From Numida meleagris (lineage: Eukaryota; Chordata; Aves; Galliformes; Numididae): 64,000 nucleotides of DNA. The notes beneath the pieces were generated by a model. The model saw only the letters and a program-made list of their open reading frames with translations, was not told the origin of the DNA and made no database searches. Both the position numbers and the translations under genes were made by a program. How positions within the stretch are numbered: the first letter of the stretch is position 1; every line of letters starts with the position of its first letter. The DNA lies in the NCBI RefSeq assembly GCF_002078875.1, contig NC_034414.1, positions 33,010,608 to 33,074,607 on the forward strand, in the 5' to 3' direction. Positions 54,101 through 64,000 of this stretch are shown here, one piece after another.

Positions 54101-57100
54101 GGAGGCTTATTGTCCCCAAGGCAGGATGTTTGGACACAGCCTGAGTGAACCTGTGCTGAGGAAATTTTGTGCAAAATGGAGAGGCTGACTGAAGAAAATA
54201 AAATTCTGTGGTTTTTATTATGTGCCCAGCAGATACAGACACGTGCAAGAGGAAGAGATGCTTCAAAGCCTGGAAAATAGAAAGTACAGATAGTACAGAA
54301 AGTGTTCTTTACAATAAATCTTAATAATTGATACAAAATTATAAACTGATAAAAATGTACGCATAAAATATTCACCCATTTGCATGCAAGTGTAAATCTA
54401 TTGCACTGTTCTCACTGCTGGAACCTTTGGCACTCACTTGACTAGCATTTTAAATGACAGGAAGTACAGAAAAGGCAGCTAGCCTGGCAAGTAGTGGTGA
54501 TGGCATGTTCTAGGTCCCTTGCCACCCCACTGGCTGAAGAACAGTCCTGCAGGGGTTTCTCCAACAGCTGCTGGCACTGCTATGCACAGGCCACCTGCTC
54601 TCACCAGTCCCTGGCCTCCAGGGAATGTCATGTAGAAGGTAGGGGAAAGGGAGGTACTTCTTGACATACTCATCTTTCTGCTCAGTAGGGCAGACACATC
54701 TTTCAACTAAGGAAATCATGGGGCAAGCTACCAAGATAATTTTTTTTTTCTTTCTTCTAAAAATCATTGCTACTTTGGATATGTTCCTCTCAGGAAAACA
54801 GACCCTCATTTCTTGCAGAGAAGTGTGAAAAAGATTGCAAAGAGCTGCGAAGCAGAAGTTCTAAATCTCAAATGAAAAGTAAATATCTGGTTAAAAATGA
54901 GGTCAGATTTGCATAGGATATGTTCAATTCAGTGCAGCCCTAGAGCAACTGTGACCTATGTGAGAAATTATGCAGGCTTCTCCATTGTCTAGAAAAATAA
55001 ACTGTAACTTCCAGTATGATAGTGACATTATGCAGAATGAAGATTTTTTTCTTAGAAACACAGGAATAAAGCATGCACCGTTCTACAAAGCTTTATAAAT
55101 TACTGAATTTATTTTTTTTCTCATTTTTTCCCCCCACAAATTCTTTTTTTCAGAAATAGTAAAAAATAAATGAGTTTTGTTAGATTCTGAAAAATATAGT
55201 AGTTAATGGAATATTTCACAGCATTAAAATTAGGGAAAAATCTGTATATAACCTCTTCGATTTAATGTGGGGTAGAAGAAATTGAATACTATAATCACAT
55301 CTTTTTAAAGCTCGGTAATTTATATTTGTAGAACATTTTGATACTCCAAAATTGATTTTCCTTCATTCTGAAACAGAAACATAACAAAAATTTAAGGAGT
55401 ATCCTGGAAATTTTTTTGCTTAGGAGAGGTTAACAAATAGTGTTCTGAAAACATGACACTCTGCCCAGCACTAAAAAGATGCAATGTGTTAAAGGCAGTT
55501 GTGCAAGTAATAAAAAAGCCAATTTAAATCCCCTCTTGTGAAACTCCAGATGTGCACGGTTGGAGTAGCTCTGGGAAGACATTCTGAGTCTATGAATTGG
55601 TATTTTTCGGTGTGTAGATCTGTAAATGATACTGAAGATTCTAGACTAAAGACTTGTCATTATTGAATACTTATGTATCACACCACCATAAAATTATAAA
55701 ATTTGAATTCACTTGAATTTTTTTAATATTACATGAGCTCTTGAAAGTATATCAGCTTATTCCATTAAACTGTATATTCTGGATCCATGTGAACTGAAGT
55801 AATTGAAAGGATAACTTGATAGCTTTCAGCTTGGGATAAAGTCTAAAATCACATGGAATTTTAATGTATCCTCCCCATACAGGCCTTTTAAGTTGTCCCA
55901 AGGATCTCATAGAAAAGGATTCCTAGAGAACAGGCATTCCTATGGAATGCTCTAGTTCATATTATTTCATATTTCTTTGTGTCAAATGAACTCTAATTAT
56001 AAACACTTATAGACATGTGTTTCAACGTGTGTACATATGTGTATCCATTTATGCTTTATATATTTTTAATGAATTCCATATCAAATATATTTCACCCATT
56101 TTTATGGTAACTGCAAAACCTCTGAATGACAGAGGGATTTTAAAAATTCTGCATTTCTTACTGAGCTTCCACTCTTACTGAGTTTTCCACTCCTGCTGAC
56201 ATAGTTTACCTCTGAATCAATCATTTGCCTGCCCTAGTTATTTCAGGGCACTGCTTCAGCATAGCTTCCATTGGGATGCTTTAATGTAATTGGAATTCCC
56301 TTTCGAGACTGGTGAGATGTGGAGAGAGAGGAGAACAGTGATGGGCACCAGAAAACCTGAAAACACATGGTGGTATGGCAACCAAAACAAACGAAAGTAA
56401 CTCTGCCGCAAATGACATCTCTGAATGGAAAGCATCTGGGTATATAAGGATGCAGCATTTAGATAAAGACAAATGTAGAGAAGGCAAAGCAATAGGTCTG
56501 AAAAAAGTGCTTGATGTACTCCATTCATGTTGAAATACTGAAGCATGACTTCCCATAAATGATTATTCTTTTTCTACAAAATAGAAGAAGCAAATGCTGC
56601 TTGCAGTTCCAGTATACAGAACTTGGTTCTTATTATTAAATCTTACTTTTTGCTATTCTTGGTTTTTTTTGCAACACTCACTTTCTCATTATTAGCATTT
56701 GGCCATTAGTGATATTAAAATGTCCTGGTATAAATAAGATCTTAAGAATTTTTGAATTATGACTACACAAAAGTCAGAATTGTCATTAGTAACACAAAAG
56801 TTGATTACCAAGGGACTGAGATAGTATTACACAAATTGAAAATAAATGCTTTTGAATGTATTATTGTCATTATATTTAAGTTTCTTCTGGTTATTATGTA
56901 TAGCTCTTTTGATTTGTAAGAAAAAGAGGAAAATAAGGTTTGACAAAAAGATCTTGCCAACATTCTGTATTGGTTCTGGTATGGTGGTTGTATAATTGGC
57001 TGTTATTTTACCATAGAGTGCCAAACCTTTATATAGGGCTGCATATCTTTTTGAATTTTTCTTGAAATATTATTTCTTTGAAAGAATAGAGCTGCAATTA

Positions 57101-60100
57101 GAAAAGTGAGATATATAAAACTTGTTTTCTAGTTAAAACAGTTGCACTTATGTATTTTAAATTCTTTTAGTTCATAACATTATGAAGTACTTACTTAATG
57201 CTGACCTGCCTCATGAATATTTCTTGTATTAGCTCCCAGCTGGCGAGACAAATTGTAGAAATTCAGCATGACATATAAGCCCTAACATTTATTCCATTTT
57301 TCCTAATAGAATGCATTGATTTGCTGAAGAAATTTTCACTCATAGCATTCTTCAGTAGTAAGCGTGGACCTGAGACTGATAAGAGAGTCTTGATGTCATT
57401 ATTAGGATCGCTATTTTCTCTGTTTACTTGTTGAGGCCCTCATTTCTGTGCAGCCAGTACCTTGCTGTTCCCTAGCATGGCAGACACAAACGCAGGCCAT
57501 CTTCCATTCTCACAACAATGAATACAAGTGCTTGCCTTGATATTGGCAGTTTTGATACAAATACAGTTGTCTACAGGAGAAGAATTTGCTACATGTTTCT
57601 CAGAATCAAAGTGACAGTGTAGTGGTCTGTTGTTGCTTTCTCTTGAAAGCAGATGACCTCTGCCAGGTCTTGCACCTTTTTGGAAGTCTTTTTTTCTTCA
57701 AAGGCACCCTCCGTGGTGTGAAACAGAAATTGCCTTTTGTAGAAATTTCATAGAAGAAAAAGCACAGAAGATTTCTGATTAAAATGCACAGAGCAGTTGT
57801 GCCAGGGTTGTGCTCATACAGCAAGGGAAGAATGTACACACAACTGTTCATTTTAATGAGGAAGTGTAGGTGGAAAAAGATGACCTAGATGATTTTATGA
57901 ATAAAAGATATAATCTGATGCAATCATTTCATTAATACACACATGGCATCAAATGAAAGCAGAGTGTAGCAGATGGCCGTGAGAGGTCTTAGATAGGCGT
58001 TTTCAGTTTAGTAGCTAACTACTTCGATTTTCTGGATTACACCAAATGCTATCAGAAAGGAAGCATTCATCACATTGGTCTTGAAAAGAAAGTACTACAG
58101 TTTTATAAAAGCAATGCAGGAATATCTCTCTTTTGTGACACTAGCTGGAAAATGCAGTCACAAGGCTGATGTGGGGCAACATATTTCACAAATACTTCTG
58201 AAGGAAAAGCCTGTTATTTTCTTAAGAAATAGCTTACAATTTTTAATTAAAAGCTGTTTCTTTGCTCTCAGTTTTCTACAGTTGGTGGAAATGGCTTTAT
58301 AATACAATAATTAAATACAGTATTGTCATTCAAGTTTCAAATCTAAGCCTGGCATTTATGTATTTGTTGTAATTATGGATCCACCATGAACAACTGCAAA
58401 ACAAAGATCGCCAAAGAAGGTCCTTGGGATAGTACCAAAAATGTGGAGAATTATTCTGAGATAAAATATATGGAAAAAAATAAATCTGTATCTTTAAAAG
58501 GATGTAGTATTTGGAGGATGCTTCTGTAAGATCTGAATCTTGTTCTCGCATGAACTGACCTCAGCACAGAGAACAACAGGGTGGGAATACAATGATTCTG
58601 TATACAGAATCTGACAGCAGGTAGGCAGCAGCCAGGTGGCTGCTTTGCCCTGCTCAAGTCATGCCATCGGCACTGGGCTGTGGGGAGTCTGACACCAGAG
58701 CCAAATGTGTCAGTGCAGGCCCTGTGTGGTCAGCCCTGTACAAATGCATAGCCTGAGAGATTTGTCAGCTTCCTGGCCTTTTGCAAAACCAAATCAGGGC
58801 AAAAGGGCTGGATTTCTTAGAGAGAATCTGTCCTATCGCTTCTTAGAGACAGATTAACCTCGGTTTGGCATCTGAACTGAGGACACACACAGTCTCATTC
58901 TCCAAATCTAATCCAAGATCAGCTCCATCTGTATTATGTTAACATGAATTAATATTGAGGCAGAGCCATCTTTGAATGCGTGTGGGAGCTGGAGTTCTGA
59001 TTTCTTTTTGCAAAGGTTATTTGAGCTTGGTTGCTGTCTTGACTTTGGTGTGGGGAGTTCCTTTGCTGGTGTGAGGTTTGTGAGGTTTGTGTGATAAATG
59101 TACATACTGAATTTAATCTGCAGAGGAATGCTGATTCTCTTTAAATGCAGAGCAAACCAAATACAAATACACCCTTTACTCCAAAGCCTGCACTTGGGAG
59201 TGTGAAGCAGACTTTGTTTCCTTTGTATATAGCTGACAAATTTATTGAACTGGGCAGGCCTGTCCCTGCTGCTTCAGTACGAAATGGTTCTTTGTAAGCC
59301 ATGAGCTTTATAAGACCTAAAGCGCTGATAATCCTGAGTGCTTGTGAATGAAATATACGCACAATTTTCTAATATGACTATCATATACGATGCTGATACT
59401 TCTGTAGTGTTCTTGGCAGCCTACTACTCTGCAAATCTTGGCTTTATCATGGGCTGAAATATTCAGGAAAATGGTGGGAAATCTAAGTAGAATCCTGAGA
59501 AGTTGAAAATCTTAAGTCTACTGTTCAAACCCCGAGCACTTCGTAATTTAGATATTTGTCAGGCAAGTAAACAGGTTGCTGTTACGCTTCTGGTGAATTA
59601 TGGGAATGTGAATAATTACTTTCCAGTCACTTAAAATATGTGTTAGCATCAAGAAAGAGACACTCAGATTGAAATTATTATCTTTTTGCCCACATTCACA
59701 GAGGTCTGAAGTCCAGTAAACTTTTTCAAGTGTGAGAACAGTTGTTCTGCATGTGAATAAGGTGGTAGTGTGGTATATGAGGCTACTGATAAAAAAGGAG
59801 AGGTTGGCTGTTTCAGAATGAGATAAAACTCCTGCAAGAGCAGATGTGAAATATTTGACTTTAAAACACAAATAAAAAACTATTTCATATTAGTGTTTAC
59901 ATATCTGTAGCATTCATGTGTTACCTCCCCTTCATGTTTTCACAGGTGGGCTACCAGCAATAGGTAGATCTCATCACATACAGCAAATTTTGGTTAATTG
60001 TTCATCAAAAGCTCAGTGTTCAATTTGATCAGAATTTGATTCCTTTTTGTTTGCTGGTCACAAAAACTCAGATACATATGTTTTCTACCCTGAGGCTATA

Positions 60101-61400
60101 TAACAGCTTCCTTTTGTAGGAATGCTTATACTTGACTGTAGACCAAATTCTCCTCCGCTCTCTTCAGTAATTTCTGTCAAGGTCTTTCCCTCTCTATTTG
60201 GTTCTCCAAATAGGATTATCATCATTAGCTTATTAGCATACTCCCTGCCCTCTCTCCTTCTGCACATGCATTACTGCTTCCTTTACTGTTTTGATCTCAG
60301 TTATTTTCAGATCCCTCTCCAAAGACATACTTTGGGGCCTGTATGAAACACTTCTTCGTGGTTGGTAGATAGATACTGGAGTCCTCTTAAAACAAAAGGA
60401 ACAACCTCTATTTTTTTTTCTTTACTGTGTTTCTGCAGCAGCGGGTTTTACAAACACACACACAGACTGCAGGAAGTGTGAGATTCAGGTTTAAAGAAGG
60501 ATGCAGTCAGGATTTAAAGAAAAGAAATGGTGTAGGAAAGAAACAATCCAGATTACTTCTTAACAGACTCTTGATTGGAAAAGATGAAAAATCTACTGTT
60601 TTCTGTGCAAACAGAGATATTCACTTTTCTTCTCATATTTGATACTTTCCCATTTTGGGGATCTAATCAGGCAACTGACCCAATAACATGTGAATCAGAG
60701 ACCATCTGCACACATCAAATTAAAAGACAAATTTTGAGGTGTCTAAAACACACCAATGTCCTCAGCATTGATGAAGCTTGGTCCCATTTATTTAGAGAAC
60801 ACTTCACATCATTAACGCAACACAATATTGTTTCATGAGAATGCTGCAAAGTAAACAAAAGACCACACTGTTTACAGCAGCCTTAACAGTTCTGCTTTGG
60901 AAGCAGATTGATTTTACTGAGTTTGGCAGCAGGATCGTTATGGTCAGACTGATTTGAATTTTTCTTATGTTCATTTTAATAAGATCAGTTGAGCAGGAAA
61001 AAAGCTATAGTTTATCTGTATGGAAATATAGAGAACACACTTTAGGCTTCACCACCAGGAATGAGTCAATCCCAGCCGGTGTTAGTGCTTTGTCAGGGTT
61101 TGTTTGGTAGTGTCTCAGGTACAGTCTCTAAGGATAGCTGTAAAATAAAAAATATTTTAAACATACTGTAATAATTCGGGGGGAATATGTAGATGTTTTA
61201 TAATGAAGGGTAGTCTTTGAGTTACTTTATTCTTGTGCTGTTTAGAGATGCTTTGAGTGAAGGTTTGGCATCTTTTCTAACTTAAATCCAATCTTGGTCT
61301 CAGAATTGTCTGAAATAGCTATACATGTTCACTTTTCCTTAGTGATTCTTGTATTATATCCGTGATCAGAGGAGAGTAGCAATACAGTTTTAAACCCGGT
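51130..61400. other. Intergenic, ACTC1-GJD2, no gene seen
   Basis: About 10 kb of AT-rich unique sequence without recognised genes or transposons. A small inverted repeat (8-bp arms) at 51202-51220. GC-richer patches at 54490-54640 and 58610-58740 have no convincing coding signal. Some segments may be conserved regulatory elements of GJD2, which cannot be judged from one sequence. Confidence 0.7.
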
Positions 61401-62148
61401 ATCCCTCAAGGGTAAGCGGTTGTACTAGACGAGATTACTGCTGCATGACACTGCTGTTCTCTCGAGACTGGGGAGCTTGCAGAGCCCCACAGCCCCTGAG
61501 ACTGCAGCCAGGTGCAGGGGCACAGCATCCCGGAGCAGCGACCGCGGGCCTGAGCTGGCTCCCCGGGCGACGCTCCCCTGGGGCACGGTCCCAATGGACC
61601 GGAGCAGCCTGGCAGCGAGTAGGGTGGGCTCTGTTAGGGAGAAGAGCTGCTCGCTGGCAAAAGAAGCCTCGTGGCGGCTGGGGCAGCTCTTCCTTTGCCC
61701 TCCCTCCTCTTCATTTATTTACTTCATTTGTTTTATCGCATTTATTTATTTATATTCACGGGAATAATAAAAAATGAGAAAATCCTAGCGCTGCTTTTGG
61801 CTGCTCTCCACCAACCTGTCAGTGACGCAAGCGGAGACTACTTAAAGGCAGATTAGAGGCAGCAAGACATTAAAAGCCAACCTTCCTCCATCCCCGGCGC
61901 GGATCCGCCGCACCGCGGCACGAGCCGAGCGGGCCGGGCCGGGCGCGGCCGCCGAGGGGCCGCGAGCAGAGTCGGGCCGGGCCGAACCGGGCAGAGGCGA
62001 GCCGGGAGTCCTCGGAAGGGCTGCCGCGTCCAGCCGCCATCCTGCTACCGGACTGCAGGCTGTAGAGAGGGGGTTATCTCTTGTTTTATTTTTTTTTCTC
62101 CCTCCATCCCTTGCAACTCAACAAAACAAAACAAAAAAACAAAATAAA

Positions 62149-62150
<2 letters not shown>

Positions 62151-62188
<38 letters not shown>
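62151..62188 (+). repeat. A38 homopolymer in the GJD2 leader region
   Basis: 38 consecutive A after an A-rich lead-in, then GGGGG; ends 77 bp before the GJD2 ATG. Length is likely polymorphic and prone to assembly error. Confidence 0.95.
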
Positions 62189-62191
<3 letters not shown>

Positions 62192-62265
62192 GGAGGACGA
62201 AAAGGGTAGGAAGAAGTGAAGAGAACCCCTCTGCTTGCAAAGTCTTTGTCTCCGGATGAACAGCG

Positions 62266-62336
62266 ATGGGGGAATGGACTATTCTAGAGAGGCTACTGGA
62301 AGCTGCCGTGCAGCAGCACTCTACTATGATAGGGAG
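62266..62336 (+). CDS. GJD2: GJD2 coding exon 1 (residues 1-24)
   Basis: 71 nt encoding [23 protein letters not shown] and two bases of Arg24; donor AG|GTAAGG at 62337. Confidence 0.97.
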
Positions 62337-63661
62337 GTAAGGGTGACGGGGCGCTGCGGGGGGCGCGGGGGTGCCCTGCTGCTCTACAGAGTCCTGGCGA
62401 TGCGGGCAGCCTGCGCGGGGCTCCTGCCGTGCACGCCTGGAGAGCTCCTGTGTGCAGGCGGCAGGGTCACGGCGCCGCGGCACAGGACACGAAGCCGCGG
62501 AGACACGGCGCTCGGCCCGACCCCGTCCCCGAGGAGTAGGGGGGCGGCGGGCAGACATTGAGGGGATCCCGCCGCCACATCGGTCTCGCAGCTGGAGCTT
62601 CTCCGCTCCTCTCTGCGCGTTCGGCGGCTGCGGCCCGCGCGGTCGCTGTCGTTTCTCCCAGAGGGGCCGGGGCAGCGCCCACGCGGGGCTGGGGCTGGCG
62701 GCAAGGCACGGCCGCTCCCCGCCGCGCCGAGGCGATACCGCTCCGGCTGCGGAGCCCCGGTCCGATCAGCACTGGACAGCTCCCGGCCGCGCGCACTGAC
62801 GGGCTTCTCTGTTCCAGGATCCTGCTGACCGTGGTGGTGATCTTCAGGATCCTCATTGTGGCCATTGTAGGGGAGACGGTGTACGATGACGAGCAAACTA
62901 TGTTTGTCTGTAATACGCTGCAGCCAGGCTGCAATCAGGCTTGTTACGACCAGGCTTTCCCTATTTCTCACATAAGGTATTGGGTGTTCCAGATCATCAT
63001 GGTGTGCACTCCCAGCCTGTGCTTCATAACATACTCTGTTCACCAGTCTGCTAAGCAGAGGGAACGGAGGTACTCCACTGTCTTCCTCACCTTGGAGAGA
63101 GACCAGGATTCAATGAAGCGTGACGACAGTAAGAAAATCAAGAACACAATTGTCAATGGGGTGCTGCAGAACACTGAGAACTCCACCAAAGAGGCAGAAC
63201 CAGACTGCTTAGAAGTGAAGGAAATCCCCAATCCTGCAATCAGAACTACAAAATCAAAGATGAGGAGACAAGAAGGCATTTCTCGATTTTATATTATCCA
63301 AGTGGTCTTTCGAAATGCCCTAGAGATTGGATTCTTAGTGGGGCAATATTTTCTGTATGGATTCAATGTCCCTTCCATGTACGAATGTGACAGATACCCT
63401 TGCATTAAAGAAGTAGAGTGCTATGTCTCTAGACCCACTGAGAAGACTGTGTTCTTGGTGTTCATGTTTGCTGTCAGTGGCATTTGTGTAGTGCTCAATT
63501 TGGCAGAACTGAACCACTTGGGCTGGAGAAAGATCAAAATGGCAGTGAGAGGAGTACAGGCAAAAAGGAAATCCATATACGAAATCAGAAATAAGGACCT
63601 GCCAAGAATGAGCATGCCTAACTTTGGCAGGACTCAGTCAAGTGACTCAGCTTATGTGTGA
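62266..63661 (+). CDS. GJD2: GJD2, gap junction delta-2 protein (connexin 36)
   Basis: Forms neuronal gap junctions (electrical synapses, retina, inferior olive) and couples pancreatic beta cells. Two coding exons, 62266-62336 and 62818-63661, joined within Arg24 by a 481-bp GT..AG intron, the delta-connexin gene plan. 304 aa: N-terminal helix [13 protein letters not shown]1 about 25-45; first extracellular loop C55-X6-C62-X3-C66; TM2 about 77-98; intracellular loop about 99-180; TM3 about 181-205; second extracellular loop C214-X4-C219-X5-C225; TM4 about 234-257; C-terminal SAYV, a PDZ ligand for ZO-1. Shorter than the 321-aa human protein because the intracellular loop lacks the Gly-rich stretch. 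The ATG at 62266 is chosen by the conserved connexin N-terminus. Confidence 0.98.
62766..62783 (+). promoter_or_regulatory. GJD2: RE1/NRSE-like element
   Basis: TCAGCAC followed by GGACAGCTCC: both halves of the REST consensus (TTCAGCACC and GGACAGCGCC) with the spacing about two bases short of canonical. REST is known to restrict CX36 to neurons and beta cells; use of this site is inference. Confidence 0.45.
62818..63661 (+). CDS. GJD2: GJD2 coding exon 2 (residues 24-304)
   Basis: Acceptor GTTCCAG at 62811-62817. Encodes all four transmembrane segments and both cysteine-patterned loops. Stop TGA at 63659-63661. Confidence 0.98.
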
Positions 63662-64000
63662 GGCTGTGACAGAACTGAAACTTGGTGCCAGGTGGAACAG
63701 ACCCAGACACCACTAGAGAAAGGTACATTGCTTAGGCAAGCATTTTATCAAACCACCAAGAAAGCCATTAAGGTATTGGATCTGCACTTACTGAACTAGC
63801 TGCAAAAATGCAGTGCTATGTAAAAGACTGAGAAAAAAAAAACAACAGCTATAAAACCATGCTTGATCTAGCCTTACAGCTACTATTATTACTAATTTTC
63901 TTTCTAATGATTGGATGTTATCTGTTGGTGGAGCCGGCTTTTTGGTCATCATTAGGATGAGTTTACAGTTTGGACTGTCTGACTAATCTTTGTAAACATG
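63662..64000 (+). other. GJD2: GJD2 3' UTR (partial)
   Basis: Sequence after the GJD2 stop running off the window. No AATAAA before the end, so the transcript continues beyond 64000. Confidence 0.85.

Larger units (their letters stand above)
61445..62815. promoter_or_regulatory. GJD2: CpG-rich 5' region of GJD2
   Basis: High G+C and CpG at 61460-61680 and especially 61890-62815, with no clear TATA box near the coding start. TGACGCAA at 61823-61830 resembles a CRE/ATF site. Transcription start not determinable from sequence alone. Confidence 0.7.

Noticed and set aside
61445..61777. 110-codon frame in the GJD2 upstream GC-rich patch
   Set aside because: No family resemblance; overlapping second frame also open; GC-driven.
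62118..62558. 146-codon minus-strand frame ending in a Phe run
   Set aside because: The Phe run is the reverse complement of the A38 tract; the rest is GC-rich chance frame.
62384..63043. 219-codon minus-strand open frame
   Set aside because: Antisense to GJD2 exon 2 and the CpG-rich intron; explained by GC content and the complement of coding codons.

Overview
The window is a vertebrate, almost certainly avian (probably galliform, chicken-like), nuclear locus. The evidence is split genes with canonical GT..AG introns, AT-rich intergenic DNA, several CR1 LINE fragments, and avian ERV LTR sequence. The gene order AQR - ACTC1 - GJD2, all on the + strand, matches the block on human 15q14 and, from general knowledge, chicken chromosome 5.

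Layout. (1) 1-16581: the last 11 coding exons of AQR, the intron-binding spliceosomal RNA helicase, covering the helicase core after motif I and an acidic C-terminal tail. The introns hold two CR1 fragments (one ~1.1 kb, antisense to the gene), a decayed LTR-retrotransposon-like segment and a perfect 20-bp inverted repeat. (2) ~16.6-36.6 kb: gene-poor intergenic DNA with a CR1 3' end, a truncated ERVL-type LTR and two (CCTTC)n microsatellites. (3) 36.7-42.8 kb: ACTC1, cardiac alpha-actin, complete: upstream NKX2-5/MEF2/GATA-like cluster, CArG box, TATA box, noncoding exon 1 and six coding exons encoding 377 aa, and a poly(A) signal. (4) ~42.8-61.4 kb: gene-poor interval with an internally deleted ERV (two related LTRs around a short pol remnant), two CR1 fragments and an 87-nt hairpin-forming sequence. 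(5) 61.4-64 kb: GJD2 (connexin 36): CpG-rich 5' region, two coding exons encoding 304 aa, and the start of the 3' UTR.

The three genes share no pathway: AQR acts in pre-mRNA splicing, ACTC1 in the sarcomeric thin filament, and GJD2 forms electrical synapses. Their linkage is conserved synteny, not an operon-like unit. I found no novel multi-gene system. The most checkable curiosities are the hairpin at 50461-50547, the inverted repeat at 2047-2108, the cardiac-type site cluster at 37024-37095 and an RE1-like site just before GJD2 exon 2.
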